64,000 nt of DNA, taken from Kluyvera genomosp. 3 (GTDB lineage Bacteria; Pseudomonadota; Gammaproteobacteria; Enterobacterales; Enterobacteriaceae). Positions 1 to 8,665 of this stretch are shown here, piece after piece. How positions within the stretch are numbered: the stretch's first letter is position 1; the number at the start of each line of letters is the position of its first letter. The position numbers were made by a program, and so were the translations under genes. The stretch spans positions 3,938,645-4,002,644 of the forward strand of contig CP022114.1 in the NCBI GenBank assembly GCA_002211745.1, written 5' to 3'. The notes beneath the pieces are model-generated. The model did not search any database and was not told the origin of the DNA. It worked only from the letters and a program-made list of their open reading frames with translations.

Positions 1-234
1 GTTGGCAATCGCCGTCAGACGAGCAGGCGTCAGCGCCAGGCGATCGAGCATGGCTTCGCTCAGGCCGTTTTCACGCGCCTGGGCTAAATCTTCGGCGTTA
101 GCCACAAGAATCTCTTCACTTTGAGATTCCAGATGATCGGCAATAGTTTCCAGAACCCGGTTTTTCTCACGGCAGGATAACTGCGCCAGCGTATAGGAGG
201 CCTGCCTGGCGGCAATGCCCATTTGTTCCAGCAT
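1..234 (-). CDS. proA: Glutamate-5-semialdehyde dehydrogenase (gamma-glutamyl phosphate reductase), N-terminal part
   Basis: Second enzyme of proline synthesis: NADPH-dependent reduction of gamma-glutamyl phosphate to glutamate semialdehyde in the cytoplasm. Only the first 78 codons lie in the window; the gene runs off the left edge. The start [20 protein letters not shown] and the following helix-rich segment match enterobacterial ProA. The ATG lies 10 bases past the proB stop on the same strand, the usual proBA operon, where the two enzymes pass on the labile acyl phosphate. Confidence 0.95.
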   Translation of the reverse strand, partial: MLEQMGIAARQASYTLAQLSCREKNRVLETIADHLESQSEEILVANAEDLAQARENGLSEAMLDRLALTPARLTAIAN

Positions 235-244
235 ATCGAACTCC

Positions 245-1348
245 TTAGCGGGTAATCATGTCGTCGCGATGCACGGCAACCGGGCCATACTCGTAGCCGA
301 GAATGTCGTCAATTTCCTGCGAGTGGTGCCCGGCGATAAGGCGCAGCGCATCGCTGTTGTAACGGCTTACGCCGTGAGCGATGTCGCGGCCTGCAAGGCT
401 ACGAATACGGATCACTTCACCACGAGAGAAGTTGCCTGTCACGTTTTTAATGCCTTTTGGAAGTAATGAACTTCCACGCTCCAGAATGGCGGAGGTCGCG
501 CCTTCATCCACAATCAGTTCACCGGCTGGCGGTGCGCCAAAGATCCAGCGTTTGCGGTTCTCAAGCGGTGTATCCTGGGCGTGGAAACGCGTGCCGACGG
601 AGATATTCGCCATCACGTCGCCAATCACGCCCGGCAGGCTGCCAGCGGCAATAATGGTGTCGATACCCGCGCGGCAGGCGACATCTGCGGCCTGCAGCTT
701 GGTGCCCATGCCGCCCGTCCCCAGGCCGGAGACGCTGTCGCCGGCAATGGCGCGCAGCGCGTCATCCACACCGTAAACATCTTTAATCAGCTCAGCGTCA
801 GGATTGCTGCGCGGATCGGCGGTGAACAGCCCCTGCTGATCGGTCAGCAACAGCAGTTTATCCGCGCCCGCCAGAATCGCCGCCAGCGCGGAGAGATTAT
901 CGTTGTCGCCCACTTTAATTTCCGCCGTCGCGACGGCGTCGTTCTCGTTAATTACCGGAACAATGTTGTTGTCCAGCAGCGCGCGCAAGGTATCGCGCGC
1001 GTTAAGGAAACGTTCGCGGTCTTCCATATCGGCGCGAGTCAGCAGCATCTGACCAACGTGAATGCCATAAATGGAGAAGAGCTGTTCCCACAGCTGAATT
1101 AAGCGGCTCTGGCCAACGGCAGCAAGCAGCTGTTTAGAAGCGATAGTCGCGGGCAGTTCAGGGTAACCCAGATGCTCACGCCCGGCGGCAATCGCTCCTG
1201 ACGTTACAATGACAATTCGATGTCCAGCTGCATGGAGCTGGGCGCACTGGCGAACCAGTTCAACAATATGCGCGCGATTCAGGCGGCGCGATCCGCCTGT
1301 TAAAACACTGGTGCCCAGTTTGACCACCAGCGTCTGACTATCACTCAT
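245..1348 (-). CDS. proB: Glutamate 5-kinase
   Basis: ATP-dependent phosphorylation of glutamate, the first and proline-feedback-inhibited step of proline synthesis. The 367 residues equal the E. coli length. An amino-acid kinase domain fills about residues 1-260, with [12 protein letters not shown] near the N terminus, SGAIAAG near residue 50 and the GTGGMGTK nucleotide loop. A PUA domain follows at about 275-360. It is the first gene of a proBA operon and is transcribed divergently from phoE. No frame break was seen. Confidence 0.97.
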   Translation of the reverse strand: MSDSQTLVVKLGTSVLTGGSRRLNRAHIVELVRQCAQLHAAGHRIVIVTSGAIAAGREHLGYPELPATIASKQLLAAVGQSRLIQLWEQLFSIYGIHVGQMLLTRADMEDRERFLNARDTLRALLDNNIVPVINENDAVATAEIKVGDNDNLSALAAILAGADKLLLLTDQQGLFTADPRSNPDAELIKDVYGVDDALRAIAGDSVSGLGTGGMGTKLQAADVACRAGIDTIIAAGSLPGVIGDVMANISVGTRFHAQDTPLENRKRWIFGAPPAGELIVDEGATSAILERGSSLLPKGIKNVTGNFSRGEVIRIRSLAGRDIAHGVSRYNSDALRLIAGHHSQEIDDILGYEYGPVAVHRDDMITR

Positions 1349-1479
1349 GATTCTCTGCCGTTAAAAAGAAGAAGTATCGATCCAAACAAACGTTGTAACA
1401 GGAGTCAGCCCGCTTGCCAACAGGCAGCGCAGAAAGCCGGGGTTTTGTTGCGCGGGATCAGACAGCCTGGAGGCAAATG

Positions 1480-1497
1480 TTGACAATTTTATGACAG
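1480..1497 (-). promoter_or_regulatory. Upstream Pho box in reverse orientation (phoE control region)
   Basis: The minus strand reads CTGTCATAAAATTGTCAA, very close to the PhoB consensus of two CTGTCA half-sites separated by an AT-rich spacer. A reverse-orientation Pho box upstream of phoE is described for E. coli. It could also influence proBA, which starts 131 bases away on that strand; that is inference. Confidence 0.7.
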
Positions 1498-1534
1498 AAA
1501 AAATTAATCATACTTTTTTATATTCAATAGAACT

Positions 1535-1566
1535 TTGTCATAAATTTTTAACACGAGCGGGATAAA
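1535..1566 (+). promoter_or_regulatory. phoE promoter: Pho box plus -10 element
   Basis: TTGTCATAAATTTTTAAC (1535-1552) resembles the PhoB-binding box that replaces the -35 in pho promoters. GATAAA at 1561-1566 follows after eight bases, about where the -10 is expected. Both the position upstream of phoE and the weak second half-site match the E. coli arrangement. Confidence 0.65.
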
Positions 1567-1634
1567 AACGTTCCTGTTTTTTCACAGTGGTCTTTCACAG
1601 CACTCTTTTAAGTATAAAAAACCGGGATTGAGAA

Positions 1635-2726
1635 ATGCAAAAAACAGCTCTGGCATTAACAGTGATGGGTATTATTGCTTCGTCTTCAGCTATGGCCGCA
1701 GAAGTTTATAACAAAGATGGTAATAAACTGGACGTCTACGGCAAAGTCAAAGCCATGCACTATATGAGCGATGACTCCAGCGCTGATGGCGATAAAACCT
1801 ACGTGCGTTTTGGTTTTAAAGGCGAAACAAAAATTAACGATCAGTTGACCGGTTATGGCCGCTGGGAATCTGAATTTGCCGGTAATAACGACGAAGGCGG
1901 TAGCGCTTCTTCGCAGAAAACACGTCTGGCTTTTGCCGGTCTGAAATTAAAAGACTTTGGTTCTTTTGATTACGGTCGTAACCTCGGCGCACTGTACGAT
2001 GTTGAAGCCTGGACCGATATGTTCCCGGAATTCGGTGGTGATTCTACCGCCAAAACAGATAACTTTATGACCAAGCGCTCAAGCGGCCTGGCCACCTACC
2101 GTAATACTGATTTCTTTGGTGTGGTCGACGGTCTGGATTTAACCCTGCAATATCAGGGTAAAAATGACCGTAGCACCTATGCCACCGCCAACGGCGACGG
2201 TTTCGGTACCTCTCTATCTTATGATTTCGGCGGCAGCGACTTCGCGATCAGCGCGGCGTACACCAACTCTGACCGCACCGACATACAGCAGGCAAAATCG
2301 CTGGCGAAAGGCGGTAAGAATGCTGAATCCTGGGGCACCGGCGTAAAATATGACGCCAATAATATTTACCTGGCGATGATTTATACCGAAACCCGTAATA
2401 TGACCCCAATTAAAGGTCTGGTTTCCGCCGACCAGGGCTTTGCGAATAAAGCACAGAACTTTGAAGCGGTGGCGCAGTATCAGTTTGATTTCGGTCTGCG
2501 TCCGTCACTCGGCTACGTGCAGATGAAAGGCAAAGATCTGGATAACGGGATTGGCGATCAGGATCTGATGAAATATGTTGATGTCGGCGCGACCTACTAT
2601 TTCAACAAAAATATGTCGGCATTTGTCGATTATAAAATCAACCTGATCGATGAAGATGCGGTGACCAAACGTCTGGCTATTATGACCGACGACGTGGTTG
2701 CTGTCGGGATGACCTACCAGTTCTAA
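1635..2726 (+). CDS. phoE: Outer membrane phosphoporin PhoE
   Basis: Trimeric 16-stranded beta-barrel porin with anion preference, made under phosphate starvation through PhoBR. The 363 residues (E. coli PhoE 351) open with a 21-residue signal peptide ending SSAMA, then [20 protein letters not shown], nearly identical to PhoE. The constriction-loop motif [11 protein letters not shown] and the terminal GMTYQF with C-terminal Phe (the BAM recognition signal) are present. The extra length lies in surface loops, for example around residues 218-235 and near the C terminus. Pho boxes upstream and proB next door support PhoE over OmpC or OmpF. Confidence 0.95.
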   Translation: MQKTALALTVMGIIASSSAMAAEVYNKDGNKLDVYGKVKAMHYMSDDSSADGDKTYVRFGFKGETKINDQLTGYGRWESEFAGNNDEGGSASSQKTRLAFAGLKLKDFGSFDYGRNLGALYDVEAWTDMFPEFGGDSTAKTDNFMTKRSSGLATYRNTDFFGVVDGLDLTLQYQGKNDRSTYATANGDGFGTSLSYDFGGSDFAISAAYTNSDRTDIQQAKSLAKGGKNAESWGTGVKYDANNIYLAMIYTETRNMTPIKGLVSADQGFANKAQNFEAVAQYQFDFGLRPSLGYVQMKGKDLDNGIGDQDLMKYVDVGATYYFNKNMSAFVDYKINLIDEDAVTKRLAIMTDDVVAVGMTYQF

Positions 2727-2735
2727 GATAATACG

Positions 2736-2765
2736 AAAAAGGCCTCCACCTGGAGGCCTTTTTTA
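2736..2765 (+). terminator. phoE intrinsic terminator
   Basis: Perfect stem GGCCTCCA / TGGAGGCC with a two-base loop, preceded by A5 and followed by T6, ten bases after the phoE stop. Confidence 0.9.
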
Positions 2766-2777
2766 TGACTGAATATC

Positions 2778-2803
2778 AAGGCCCGAAAATATCGGGCCTT
2801 TAT
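2778..2803. terminator. Hairpin between convergent phoE and crl
   Basis: Stem AAGGCCCGA / TCGGGCCTT with a short AT-rich loop, followed on the plus strand by TTATTATT. It lies directly after the crl stop and may end crl or back up phoE termination. The T tract is better on the plus side. Confidence 0.55.
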
Positions 2804-2805
2804 TA

Positions 2806-3204
2806 TTAAGCCGTGCGCTTCACCGCTTCATTCGCAAAACCGTCGGCCGGTTCCAGCGCTAAATCCAGGCTTTTCAGCAGTTCGCTCGCCCGCTCGTGGA
2901 AACCGCGCAGCGTTTGCTGCAGACGTTCTACGACCTCCGGTCTTTGATCGCGACAGCCTGCCACGTTCCCTCTTTGTCGAACAGGCCGAACTGGTAGCTG
3001 TAGGTGAAACGATGCTCTTCAGCTTCCATTTCCATCCACCAGCCCAGAACTCACGCTTCTCTGGCGCGGGTTTTACGTTAACGCAAACGGCCAGGCAGTC
3101 GAAAAAAAAGCGGTTGTCCTGGCACTGTTCTTCGCGGATATAGGGCCAAGCGCAGTGAATTTCTTGATCAATCTACTCTTCGGGTGTCCACTCGGTAACG
3201 TCAT
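2806..3204 (-). CDS. crl: Sigma-S-binding transcription factor Crl (reading frame broken three times in this sequence)
   Basis: Crl binds RpoS and promotes sigma-S holoenzyme assembly, so it matters in stationary phase and for curli. The start [20 protein letters not shown] and the end [13 protein letters not shown] are clearly Crl. The frame breaks at about 3145, 3044 and 2938, each fixed by adding one base in a G/C run. With three bases restored it encodes 133 residues, the E. coli length, without other damage. AAAGGAG precedes the ATG. Convergent with phoE and upstream of it in the K-12 order. I read the breaks as sequence errors, not a natural pseudogene. Confidence 0.85.
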
Positions 3205-3261
3205 TGCGATCTCCTTTAGTGATGCAACTGTTTTACCAAATCAATAGAATTTATCAATATA

Positions 3262-4505
3262 TTAACAAAATCTATTGTTGATCCACCCGGCAATTTCCTT
3301 CAGCGCCTTATCAAAATTACGGTACACCGGGTTAAACGGAATCGGCATCAGCTTGCCCTGCGCCGATGACGAAACGATCAACCGAGACTCTTCCTCCGGG
3401 CTGAAAGGATCGTTATCCCAGTAGCCGGAAAGCATCGGTGTCGGGCAGCGGCGCCCCAGTAAACCCTGCGTTTTCAGCGAGTAGCGGTTTAGCTCCACGC
3501 GCAACGCTTCATCAGAGGCATCGTGCATACCTAAACGTGAGGCGAGCACGTCGAGGTACATTTCCGGCACGCGGCCCTGACGCAGCGGATCGCTCAGCAG
3601 GCTATGGACCACCGGGCCAAGGCAGGCCACGGCCTTCAGATTCTGCGCTTCCAGATAGGCCAGACGTACGGCGATGTTAGCGCCGAAGCGGAAGCCAAAA
3701 GCCGCGACGCGGGTATGATCCACCCAGGGAACATCGCGCAGCTGCTTAATCACGTGCTGATGCAGCATGCTGGAATCCTGGGTTAGCTTCCATTTGGAAG
3801 AAAAACCGATCGACGGCATGTCCACCGTCAACATCGCAATGCCAAGCGGGGCAAAATAACGCTCGTACAGGCTGTAATAGTCGCTTTGCAGGCCATCTAA
3901 TCCGCCGCACATCAGTACCGTCGGGAACGGGCCATCGCCTTTCGGCATATGTAGAAAACCGGTGATTGGCGCGCCGCCGGGAATCGCAAACTCCAGTTCG
4001 CGCATTGACCCCGGCAGACGTTTGGCGGCCTCTTCATAAGCCCGGTTCGCCAGCGCCTGTGCCTGTTCGGCGAGGTCATCCCCTTCAGGTGCGGATAGGC
4101 GGCAATACTATAAAGATTAGAGGCGTGCAGCCAGTGACGACCGCTGAGGGTTTCATCTTCCTCCTGCATGGCCTTCTGCTGCCACTGCATCGCCTGGGTT
4201 GCCCACTCGTAAATCCAGTTACCACCACGATAGCCGACCACGGTGTCGTACAGCTCATCGTCGGTACGTTCAGCTGTGCTCATCACGATGCGCGCCTGCA
4301 CGTCGAGAATTTCCTGCGGTGAGACGCCACGCCAGATCCACATCAGGCGATTAATCATTCGATACCAGTGCGGTACGGTGCTGCCGCTCAGCGCAGACTG
4401 CATGCTTGGAGCTTCACCGCTACTGAACCGGCGTACCAGCGTGGACGTTTCAGGGTGTTTAAAACGCGGCTTAAATAGCGTTTCGCTGAGATTAGCTTCT
4501 GGCAT
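3262..4505 (-). CDS. frsA: FrsA, fermentation/respiration switch protein, alpha/beta-hydrolase fold (one frame break)
   Basis: Cytoplasmic protein that in E. coli binds unphosphorylated EIIA-Glc and shifts carbon flux toward fermentation. The N-terminal part starts [20 protein letters not shown]. The frame breaks at about 4081, in a C4 run on the plus strand, and resumes through [20 protein letters not shown]. With one base restored it is 414 residues, as in E. coli. The C-terminal half is an alpha/beta-hydrolase domain, but the nucleophile elbow near residue 272 reads GFRFG, with no serine, as in K-12. Lies between gpt and crl. Confidence 0.93.
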
Positions 4506-4555
4506 CACAAAACCTCCATGGATACGATCTTTAATCCATTGTAACGCGTGGGACA

Positions 4556-4590
4556 TTAAAAAAAACAACGCCCGGCATGACCGGGCGTTG
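4556..4590 (-). terminator. gpt intrinsic terminator
   Basis: Stem CAACGCCCGG / CCGGGCGTTG with a five-base loop, followed on the minus strand by a long T run. It lies 21 bases after the gpt stop and before frsA. Confidence 0.85.
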
Positions 4591-4611
4591 GAAGCGCATT
4601 TATTGACTGAA

Positions 4612-5070
4612 TTAACGGCCAGAAATAGGCGGTACAAATACCACGCCCATGTCCCACGGCTGTTCAATCCAGGTATCCTGCGGGATATCTACAACATAAT
4701 CGTCAACCAGCGGGCGGCCAGCCGGTTTTGCGAAGATGGTGACGAAATGTGCTTTTGGATACATTTCGCGAATTGCTACGGCAGTACCGCCGGTGTCGAC
4801 CAGATCGTCAATAACGATAAAGCCTTCGCCATCGCCTTCTGCGCGCTTCAGGACTTTCAGCTCGCGCTGGTTGTCGTGGTCATAGCTGGAGATGCATACG
4901 GTGTCGACATGACGAATGCCCAGTTCACGTGCCAGCAGTGCGCCCGGTACCAAACCACCGCGGCTAACGGCGATGATGCCTTTCCACTGTTCAGATGGCA
5001 TCAGGCGTGCAGCCAGCTTGCGCGCGTGAATCTGCAACATGTCCCAGGTGACGACGTATTTTTCGCTCAT
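4612..5070 (-). CDS. gpt: Xanthine-guanine phosphoribosyltransferase
   Basis: Purine salvage: transfers phosphoribose from PRPP to guanine, xanthine or hypoxanthine at the inner face of the membrane. The 152 residues from [20 protein letters not shown] are almost identical to E. coli Gpt. The PRPP loop [13 protein letters not shown] lies at about residues 84-95. An in-frame upstream ATG exists at 5154, but the conserved length and sequence favour 5070. Divergent from pepD, as in K-12. Confidence 0.97.
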   Translation of the reverse strand: MSEKYVVTWDMLQIHARKLAARLMPSEQWKGIIAVSRGGLVPGALLARELGIRHVDTVCISSYDHDNQRELKVLKRAEGDGEGFIVIDDLVDTGGTAVAIREMYPKAHFVTIFAKPAGRPLVDDYVVDIPQDTWIEQPWDMGVVFVPPISGR

Positions 5071-5325
5071 GTGAAGTGTCCCAGCCTGTGTTATACGGCT
5101 TAAAAAGTGTTCAAGGGGAAATAGGTTGCGCGAGATTATAGAGATCTGACGCACTAAAAACCAGTGTTAAGCGGAATCCCCGGCTCTTTTTACGTGGTTT
5201 GTTCTACCGGAAAGGGCAGAAAGTGGTATTCTCAACCCCATCGCGCAAGCCAGGCTTGTGGTATATGTCTATGCTAACCCTTTACCTGCAAGCGACTTTT
5301 GCAGAAAGCCGTAAGGAGACTCATC

Positions 5326-6783
5326 GTGTCTGAACTGTCTCAATTATCCCCGCAACCTTTATGGGATATTTTTGCCAAAATCTGTTCTATTCCGCACCCT
5401 TCTCATCATGAAGAGCAGCTCGCCGCGCACATCGTCGGCTGGGCGAAAGAAAAAGGCCTTCACGCCGAGCGCGACCAGGTTGGCAACATTCTGATTCGCA
5501 AAGCCGCGACTCCGGGTATGGAAAACCGTAAACCGGTTGTGCTGCAGGCTCACCTCGATATGGTGCCGCAGAAAAACAATGACACCGTACACGACTTCGC
5601 CAAAGACCCGATTCAACCGTACATCGACGGTGAATGGGTGAAAGCCCGTGGTACCACGCTGGGTGCCGATAACGGTATCGGTATGGCTTCCGCGCTGGCG
5701 GTGCTGTCTGATGAGTCCGTTGAACACGGCCCGCTGGAAGTTCTGCTGACCATGACCGAAGAGACCGGTATGGACGGCGCGTTTGGTCTGCAACCGAACT
5801 GGCTGCAGGGCGACATCCTGATCAACACCGACTCGGAAGAAGAAGGTGAAATCTATATGGGTTGCGCCGGTGGTATCGACTTCACCAGCAACCTGCCGCT
5901 GACCCGTGAAGCCATTCCGGCTGGTTTCCAGACCTTCAAGCTGACGCTGAAAGGCCTGAAAGGCGGCCACTCCGGCGGTGATATTCACCTCGGCCTCGGC
6001 AACGCCAACAAGCTGCTGGCACGCTTCCTGGTGGCCCACGCGGCGGAACTGGATCTGCGTCTGGTTGACTTCACCGGCGGTACCCTGCGTAACGCCATCC
6101 CACGTGAAGCCTTCGCCGCTATCGCTATTCCGGCAGACAAAGTTGACGCGCTGAAAGGGCTGGTAGAGACCTATCTGCACATTCTGCAAAACGAGCTGTC
6201 TGCCAAAGAGAAGAACCTGACGCTGGTACTGGAAAACACGACCGTTGAAGGTAAAGCGCTGACTGCGGCATCTCGCGATGCATTCACGCAGTTGCTGAAC
6301 GCAACGCCGAACGGTGTGATTCGTAACTCCGACGTGGCAAAAGGCGTCGTCGAAACCTCCCTCAACGTGGGCGTGGTTTCCATGACGGAAGATACCGCCA
6401 CGATCCACTGCCTGATCCGTTCCCTGCTCGACAGCGGTAAAGATTACGTGGTGAGCATGCTGGAATCACTGGGTGCGCTGGCGGGTGCCAAAACCCAACC
6501 GAAAGGCGGCTACCCAGGCTGGCAGCCGGACGCGAACTCTCCGGTCATGAAGCTGGTGCGTGAAACCTATCAGCGTCTGTTTAACAAAGTGCCGAACATT
6601 CAGATTATCCACGCGGGTCTGGAATGTGGCCTGTTCAAGAAACCGTATCCGAACATGGATATGGTCTCCATTGGGCCAACCATCACCGGGCCACACTCTC
6701 CGGATGAACAGGTTCATATCGAAAGCGTTGGCCAGTACTGGCAGCTGCTGACGGAACTGCTGAAAGCGATTCCGACGAAGTAA
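5326..6783 (+). CDS. pepD: Cytosol non-specific dipeptidase (peptidase D, carnosinase)
   Basis: Zn-dependent M20/M28-type dipeptidase that hydrolyses Xaa-His and many unprotected dipeptides, including Cys-Gly, in the cytoplasm. 485 residues from a GTG start, the E. coli length. GTAAGGAG at about 5310-5317 is a strong ribosome site for this GTG; an in-frame TTG at 5299 is less likely. Metal motifs QAHLDMV (H76, D78), LGADNGIGM (D115) and MTEETGMDGA are present. Intact frame. Confidence 0.97.
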   Translation: MSELSQLSPQPLWDIFAKICSIPHPSHHEEQLAAHIVGWAKEKGLHAERDQVGNILIRKAATPGMENRKPVVLQAHLDMVPQKNNDTVHDFAKDPIQPYIDGEWVKARGTTLGADNGIGMASALAVLSDESVEHGPLEVLLTMTEETGMDGAFGLQPNWLQGDILINTDSEEEGEIYMGCAGGIDFTSNLPLTREAIPAGFQTFKLTLKGLKGGHSGGDIHLGLGNANKLLARFLVAHAAELDLRLVDFTGGTLRNAIPREAFAAIAIPADKVDALKGLVETYLHILQNELSAKEKNLTLVLENTTVEGKALTAASRDAFTQLLNATPNGVIRNSDVAKGVVETSLNVGVVSMTEDTATIHCLIRSLLDSGKDYVVSMLESLGALAGAKTQPKGGYPGWQPDANSPVMKLVRETYQRLFNKVPNIQIIHAGLECGLFKKPYPNMDMVSIGPTITGPHSPDEQVHIESVGQYWQLLTELLKAIPTK

Positions 6784-6800
6784 GTTCTATGCCTCGCTTA

Positions 6801-6827
6801 GCCGGTCTACCTGTCAGGTAGTCCGGC
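6801..6827. terminator. Possible hairpin terminator between convergent pepD and yafP
   Basis: GCCGG-T-CTACCT, a short loop, then AGGTAG-T-CCGGC forms a long imperfect stem 20 bases after the pepD stop. No clear T run follows on either strand, so its terminator role is uncertain. Confidence 0.4.
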
Positions 6828-6852
6828 CATGTAACGTAACGCCGGGAATAGT

Positions 6853-7294
6853 TTACCGGCGTTTCTCCATTCGATAATTAATAAACGCCTCCCCACGCGC
6901 CACTACCCGCTGTTCTGCGACAACCTGAAACCCCATACGCTCAAAACACGGCCTGGCAGTGATACTTGCCTCCACCGTTAATGTTCCCGTTGGTATCAAA
7001 GCGAACAACTCGGCCAACAACGCGCTGGCAACGCCCTGCGGGAATGCGTCGGCGAAACAAACAGCAGGTCAATATAGCGATCCACGGCGGTAATAAAACC
7101 GACGACTTCTCCCTCTTTTTCTGCGACCAGCACTCGCGAGGCCGCCAGTTTTTGCCGCCAGCGAGCTTCATCCACCTGAGCCCAGGCGTCGATTTGCGCG
7201 GGGCATAGTGCTGGCTGGCGGTTTCCCGTACCGCACGCAGAAAAATCTGGCATAAGGTTGTGAAATCATCGTCGCGATAGGCCCGAATGTGCAT
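6853..7294 (-). CDS. yafP: GNAT-family N-acetyltransferase YafP (two frame breaks)
   Basis: Predicted acetyltransferase; in E. coli it is part of the SOS-induced dinB-yafN-yafO-yafP operon, and its substrate is not firmly known. MHIRAYRDDDFTTLCQIFLR, then AWAQVDEARW, VGFITAVDRYIDLLFVSP and ASITARPCFERMGFQ follow YafP along its whole length. The frame breaks at about 7195 and 7034, each fixed by one base; the corrected length is 147. The ATG is two bases after the dinB stop, so translation is probably coupled. The intervening yafN and yafO of K-12 are absent. Confidence 0.88.
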
Positions 7295-7296
7295 CG

Positions 7297-8351
7297 TTAA
7301 ATCCCTAACAGAAGCTGGCGTTCCAGCTGTGGATCCAGCAGTGAGACATGTAAACCAACCAGCCGTACGCCACGTTCCGACCTACGCTCGTGCCAGGCTT
7401 TGTGCGCGGTGGCGATCAGATCGTCTTTGTTGAGTTGCGGCCAGACGTGCTCCTGGGTGGTCTGCTGAAAGTCATTGAATTTGAGTTTAATTCCCTGACG
7501 GGCAATACGCAGATCGGGCCGGACTTTCGCCAACCGCCGTTCGAGTTCAGGGTAGAGACGCTCGACGATGGCTTCGCAGTCGACCCATTCATGAATGTCT
7601 TCTTCCAGCGTACGTTCCACGCCGATCGACTTGCGTTGGCGATCGTTGTGGATCTCACGTTCGTCGATCCCATGACTACGCTCCCAGAGGATCCGCCCGA
7701 ATTTACCAAAGCGCTTGAGCAGCATCGCGAGATCGCTATTCTGCACATCTTCGCAGGTGCGCAGCCCATACTTTCCAACTTAGCCGCTGAGACTTTGCCC
7801 ACGCCGGGAATTTTCGCCAGCGGCAGCGTTTGCAGAAAGGCTGGGACGTCGGCGGGCGTAAGAACGAACTGGCCGTTGGGTTTGTTCAGATCGGAGGCAA
7901 TTTTAGCCAGAAACTTCACCGGCGCAACGCCCGCAGAGGCCGTCAGCGCCAACTCGTTGAAGATGGTCTGGCGAATTTCCTGCGCTATTAGCGTGGCCGA
8001 GCCGTGACAGTGCACGCTATCGCTGACATCCAGATAGGCTTCATCCAGCGAGAGCGGTTCAATCAGCGAGGTGTAGCGGGAGAAAATTTCCCGAATGTGG
8101 TGGGAGGCTTCACGGTAGGCTTCAAAGCGCCCCGGCAAAAGCGTCAGGTGCGGACACAGCTTCAGGGCGGTAGCGGTAGACATTGCACTGCGCACGCCAA
8201 ATTTACGCGCCGGATAGTTCGCCGTGCTGATGACGCCACGTTGCACCCTACTGCCGCCGATGGCGACAGGAATATCGCGCAGGGCGGGGTTGTCGCGCAT
8301 TTCCACCGCGGCGAAGAAGCAGTCCATATCGATATGGATTATTTTGCGCAT
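7297..8351 (-). CDS. dinB: DNA polymerase IV (Y-family, translesion; one frame break)
   Basis: Error-prone translesion polymerase, SOS induced. Motifs [12 protein letters not shown] (D8) and [10 protein letters not shown] (D103, E104) supply the catalytic acids. The [16 protein letters not shown] helix-hairpin-helix follows. The C-terminal little-finger domain ends in [10 protein letters not shown], a beta-clamp-binding tail as in E. coli. The frame breaks at about 7766 (GGG that should be GGGG on the coding strand). Corrected length is 351, equal to E. coli. A LexA box lies just upstream. Confidence 0.95.
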
Positions 8352-8370
8352 CGTTAGCCCTCACTTACCA

Positions 8371-8386
8371 CTGGATAAGTATACAG
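8371..8386 (-). promoter_or_regulatory. LexA box (SOS operator) of dinB-yafP
   Basis: On the minus strand CTGTATACTTATCCAG fits the CTG-N10-CAG LexA consensus and closely resembles the E. coli dinB operator. It lies 20 bases upstream of the dinB ATG. Confidence 0.88.
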
Positions 8387-8415
8387 CATAACTTTAGCAA
8401 ATGAGAAGTGTTGCA

Positions 8416-8440
8416 AATCGCCCGGCAAAGCCGGGCGATT
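8416..8440 (-). terminator. Terminator hairpin of the nqr operon
   Basis: Stem AATCGCCCGGC / GCCGGGCGATT with a three-base loop just after the nqrM stop. The downstream T tract is weak, so the mechanism is less certain than the hairpin. Confidence 0.6.
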
Positions 8441-8446
8441 AAGGGA

Positions 8447-8665
8447 CTACAGGATGCGGTTCTGTTGGCGCTGCGCCTCGCGGGCCATCCGCTTTTTACG
8501 CGCATCGCACGGTTCCGGGCAGTCGCACACTTTTTCCAGCCCCAGCGAAGAGATGCCGCCGCAGCTGCCCTGCAGGCTTTTCCGCTTCACCAGATACCCC
8601 AGCGACATACCGAGGATCACGAGGGCAAAAATGCAGAACGTCGCCAGAAATACCGTTAACATCAT
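8447..8665 (-). CDS. nqrM: NqrM, Na+-NQR maturation protein (DUF539)
   Basis: Small membrane protein needed to assemble Na+-NQR, thought to deliver iron for the Fe-S centre between NqrD and NqrE. 72 residues: one N-terminal membrane helix (about 3-25), then a cysteine-rich tail with C35, C47, C49 and C53 in the family pattern SCGG...CDCPEPC. Its ATG overlaps the nqrF stop codon. It is the last gene of the nqr operon. The flavin transferase apbE, which some bacteria carry between nqrF and nqrM, is not here. Confidence 0.92.
   Translation of the reverse strand: MMLTVFLATFCIFALVILGMSLGYLVKRKSLQGSCGGISSLGLEKVCDCPEPCDARKKRMAREAQRQQNRIL

Noticed and set aside
5359-6408. 349-residue open frame antisense to pepD
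   Set aside because: It lies wholly within a conserved gene on the other strand, has no recognisable domain and no ribosome site; a codon-bias shadow.
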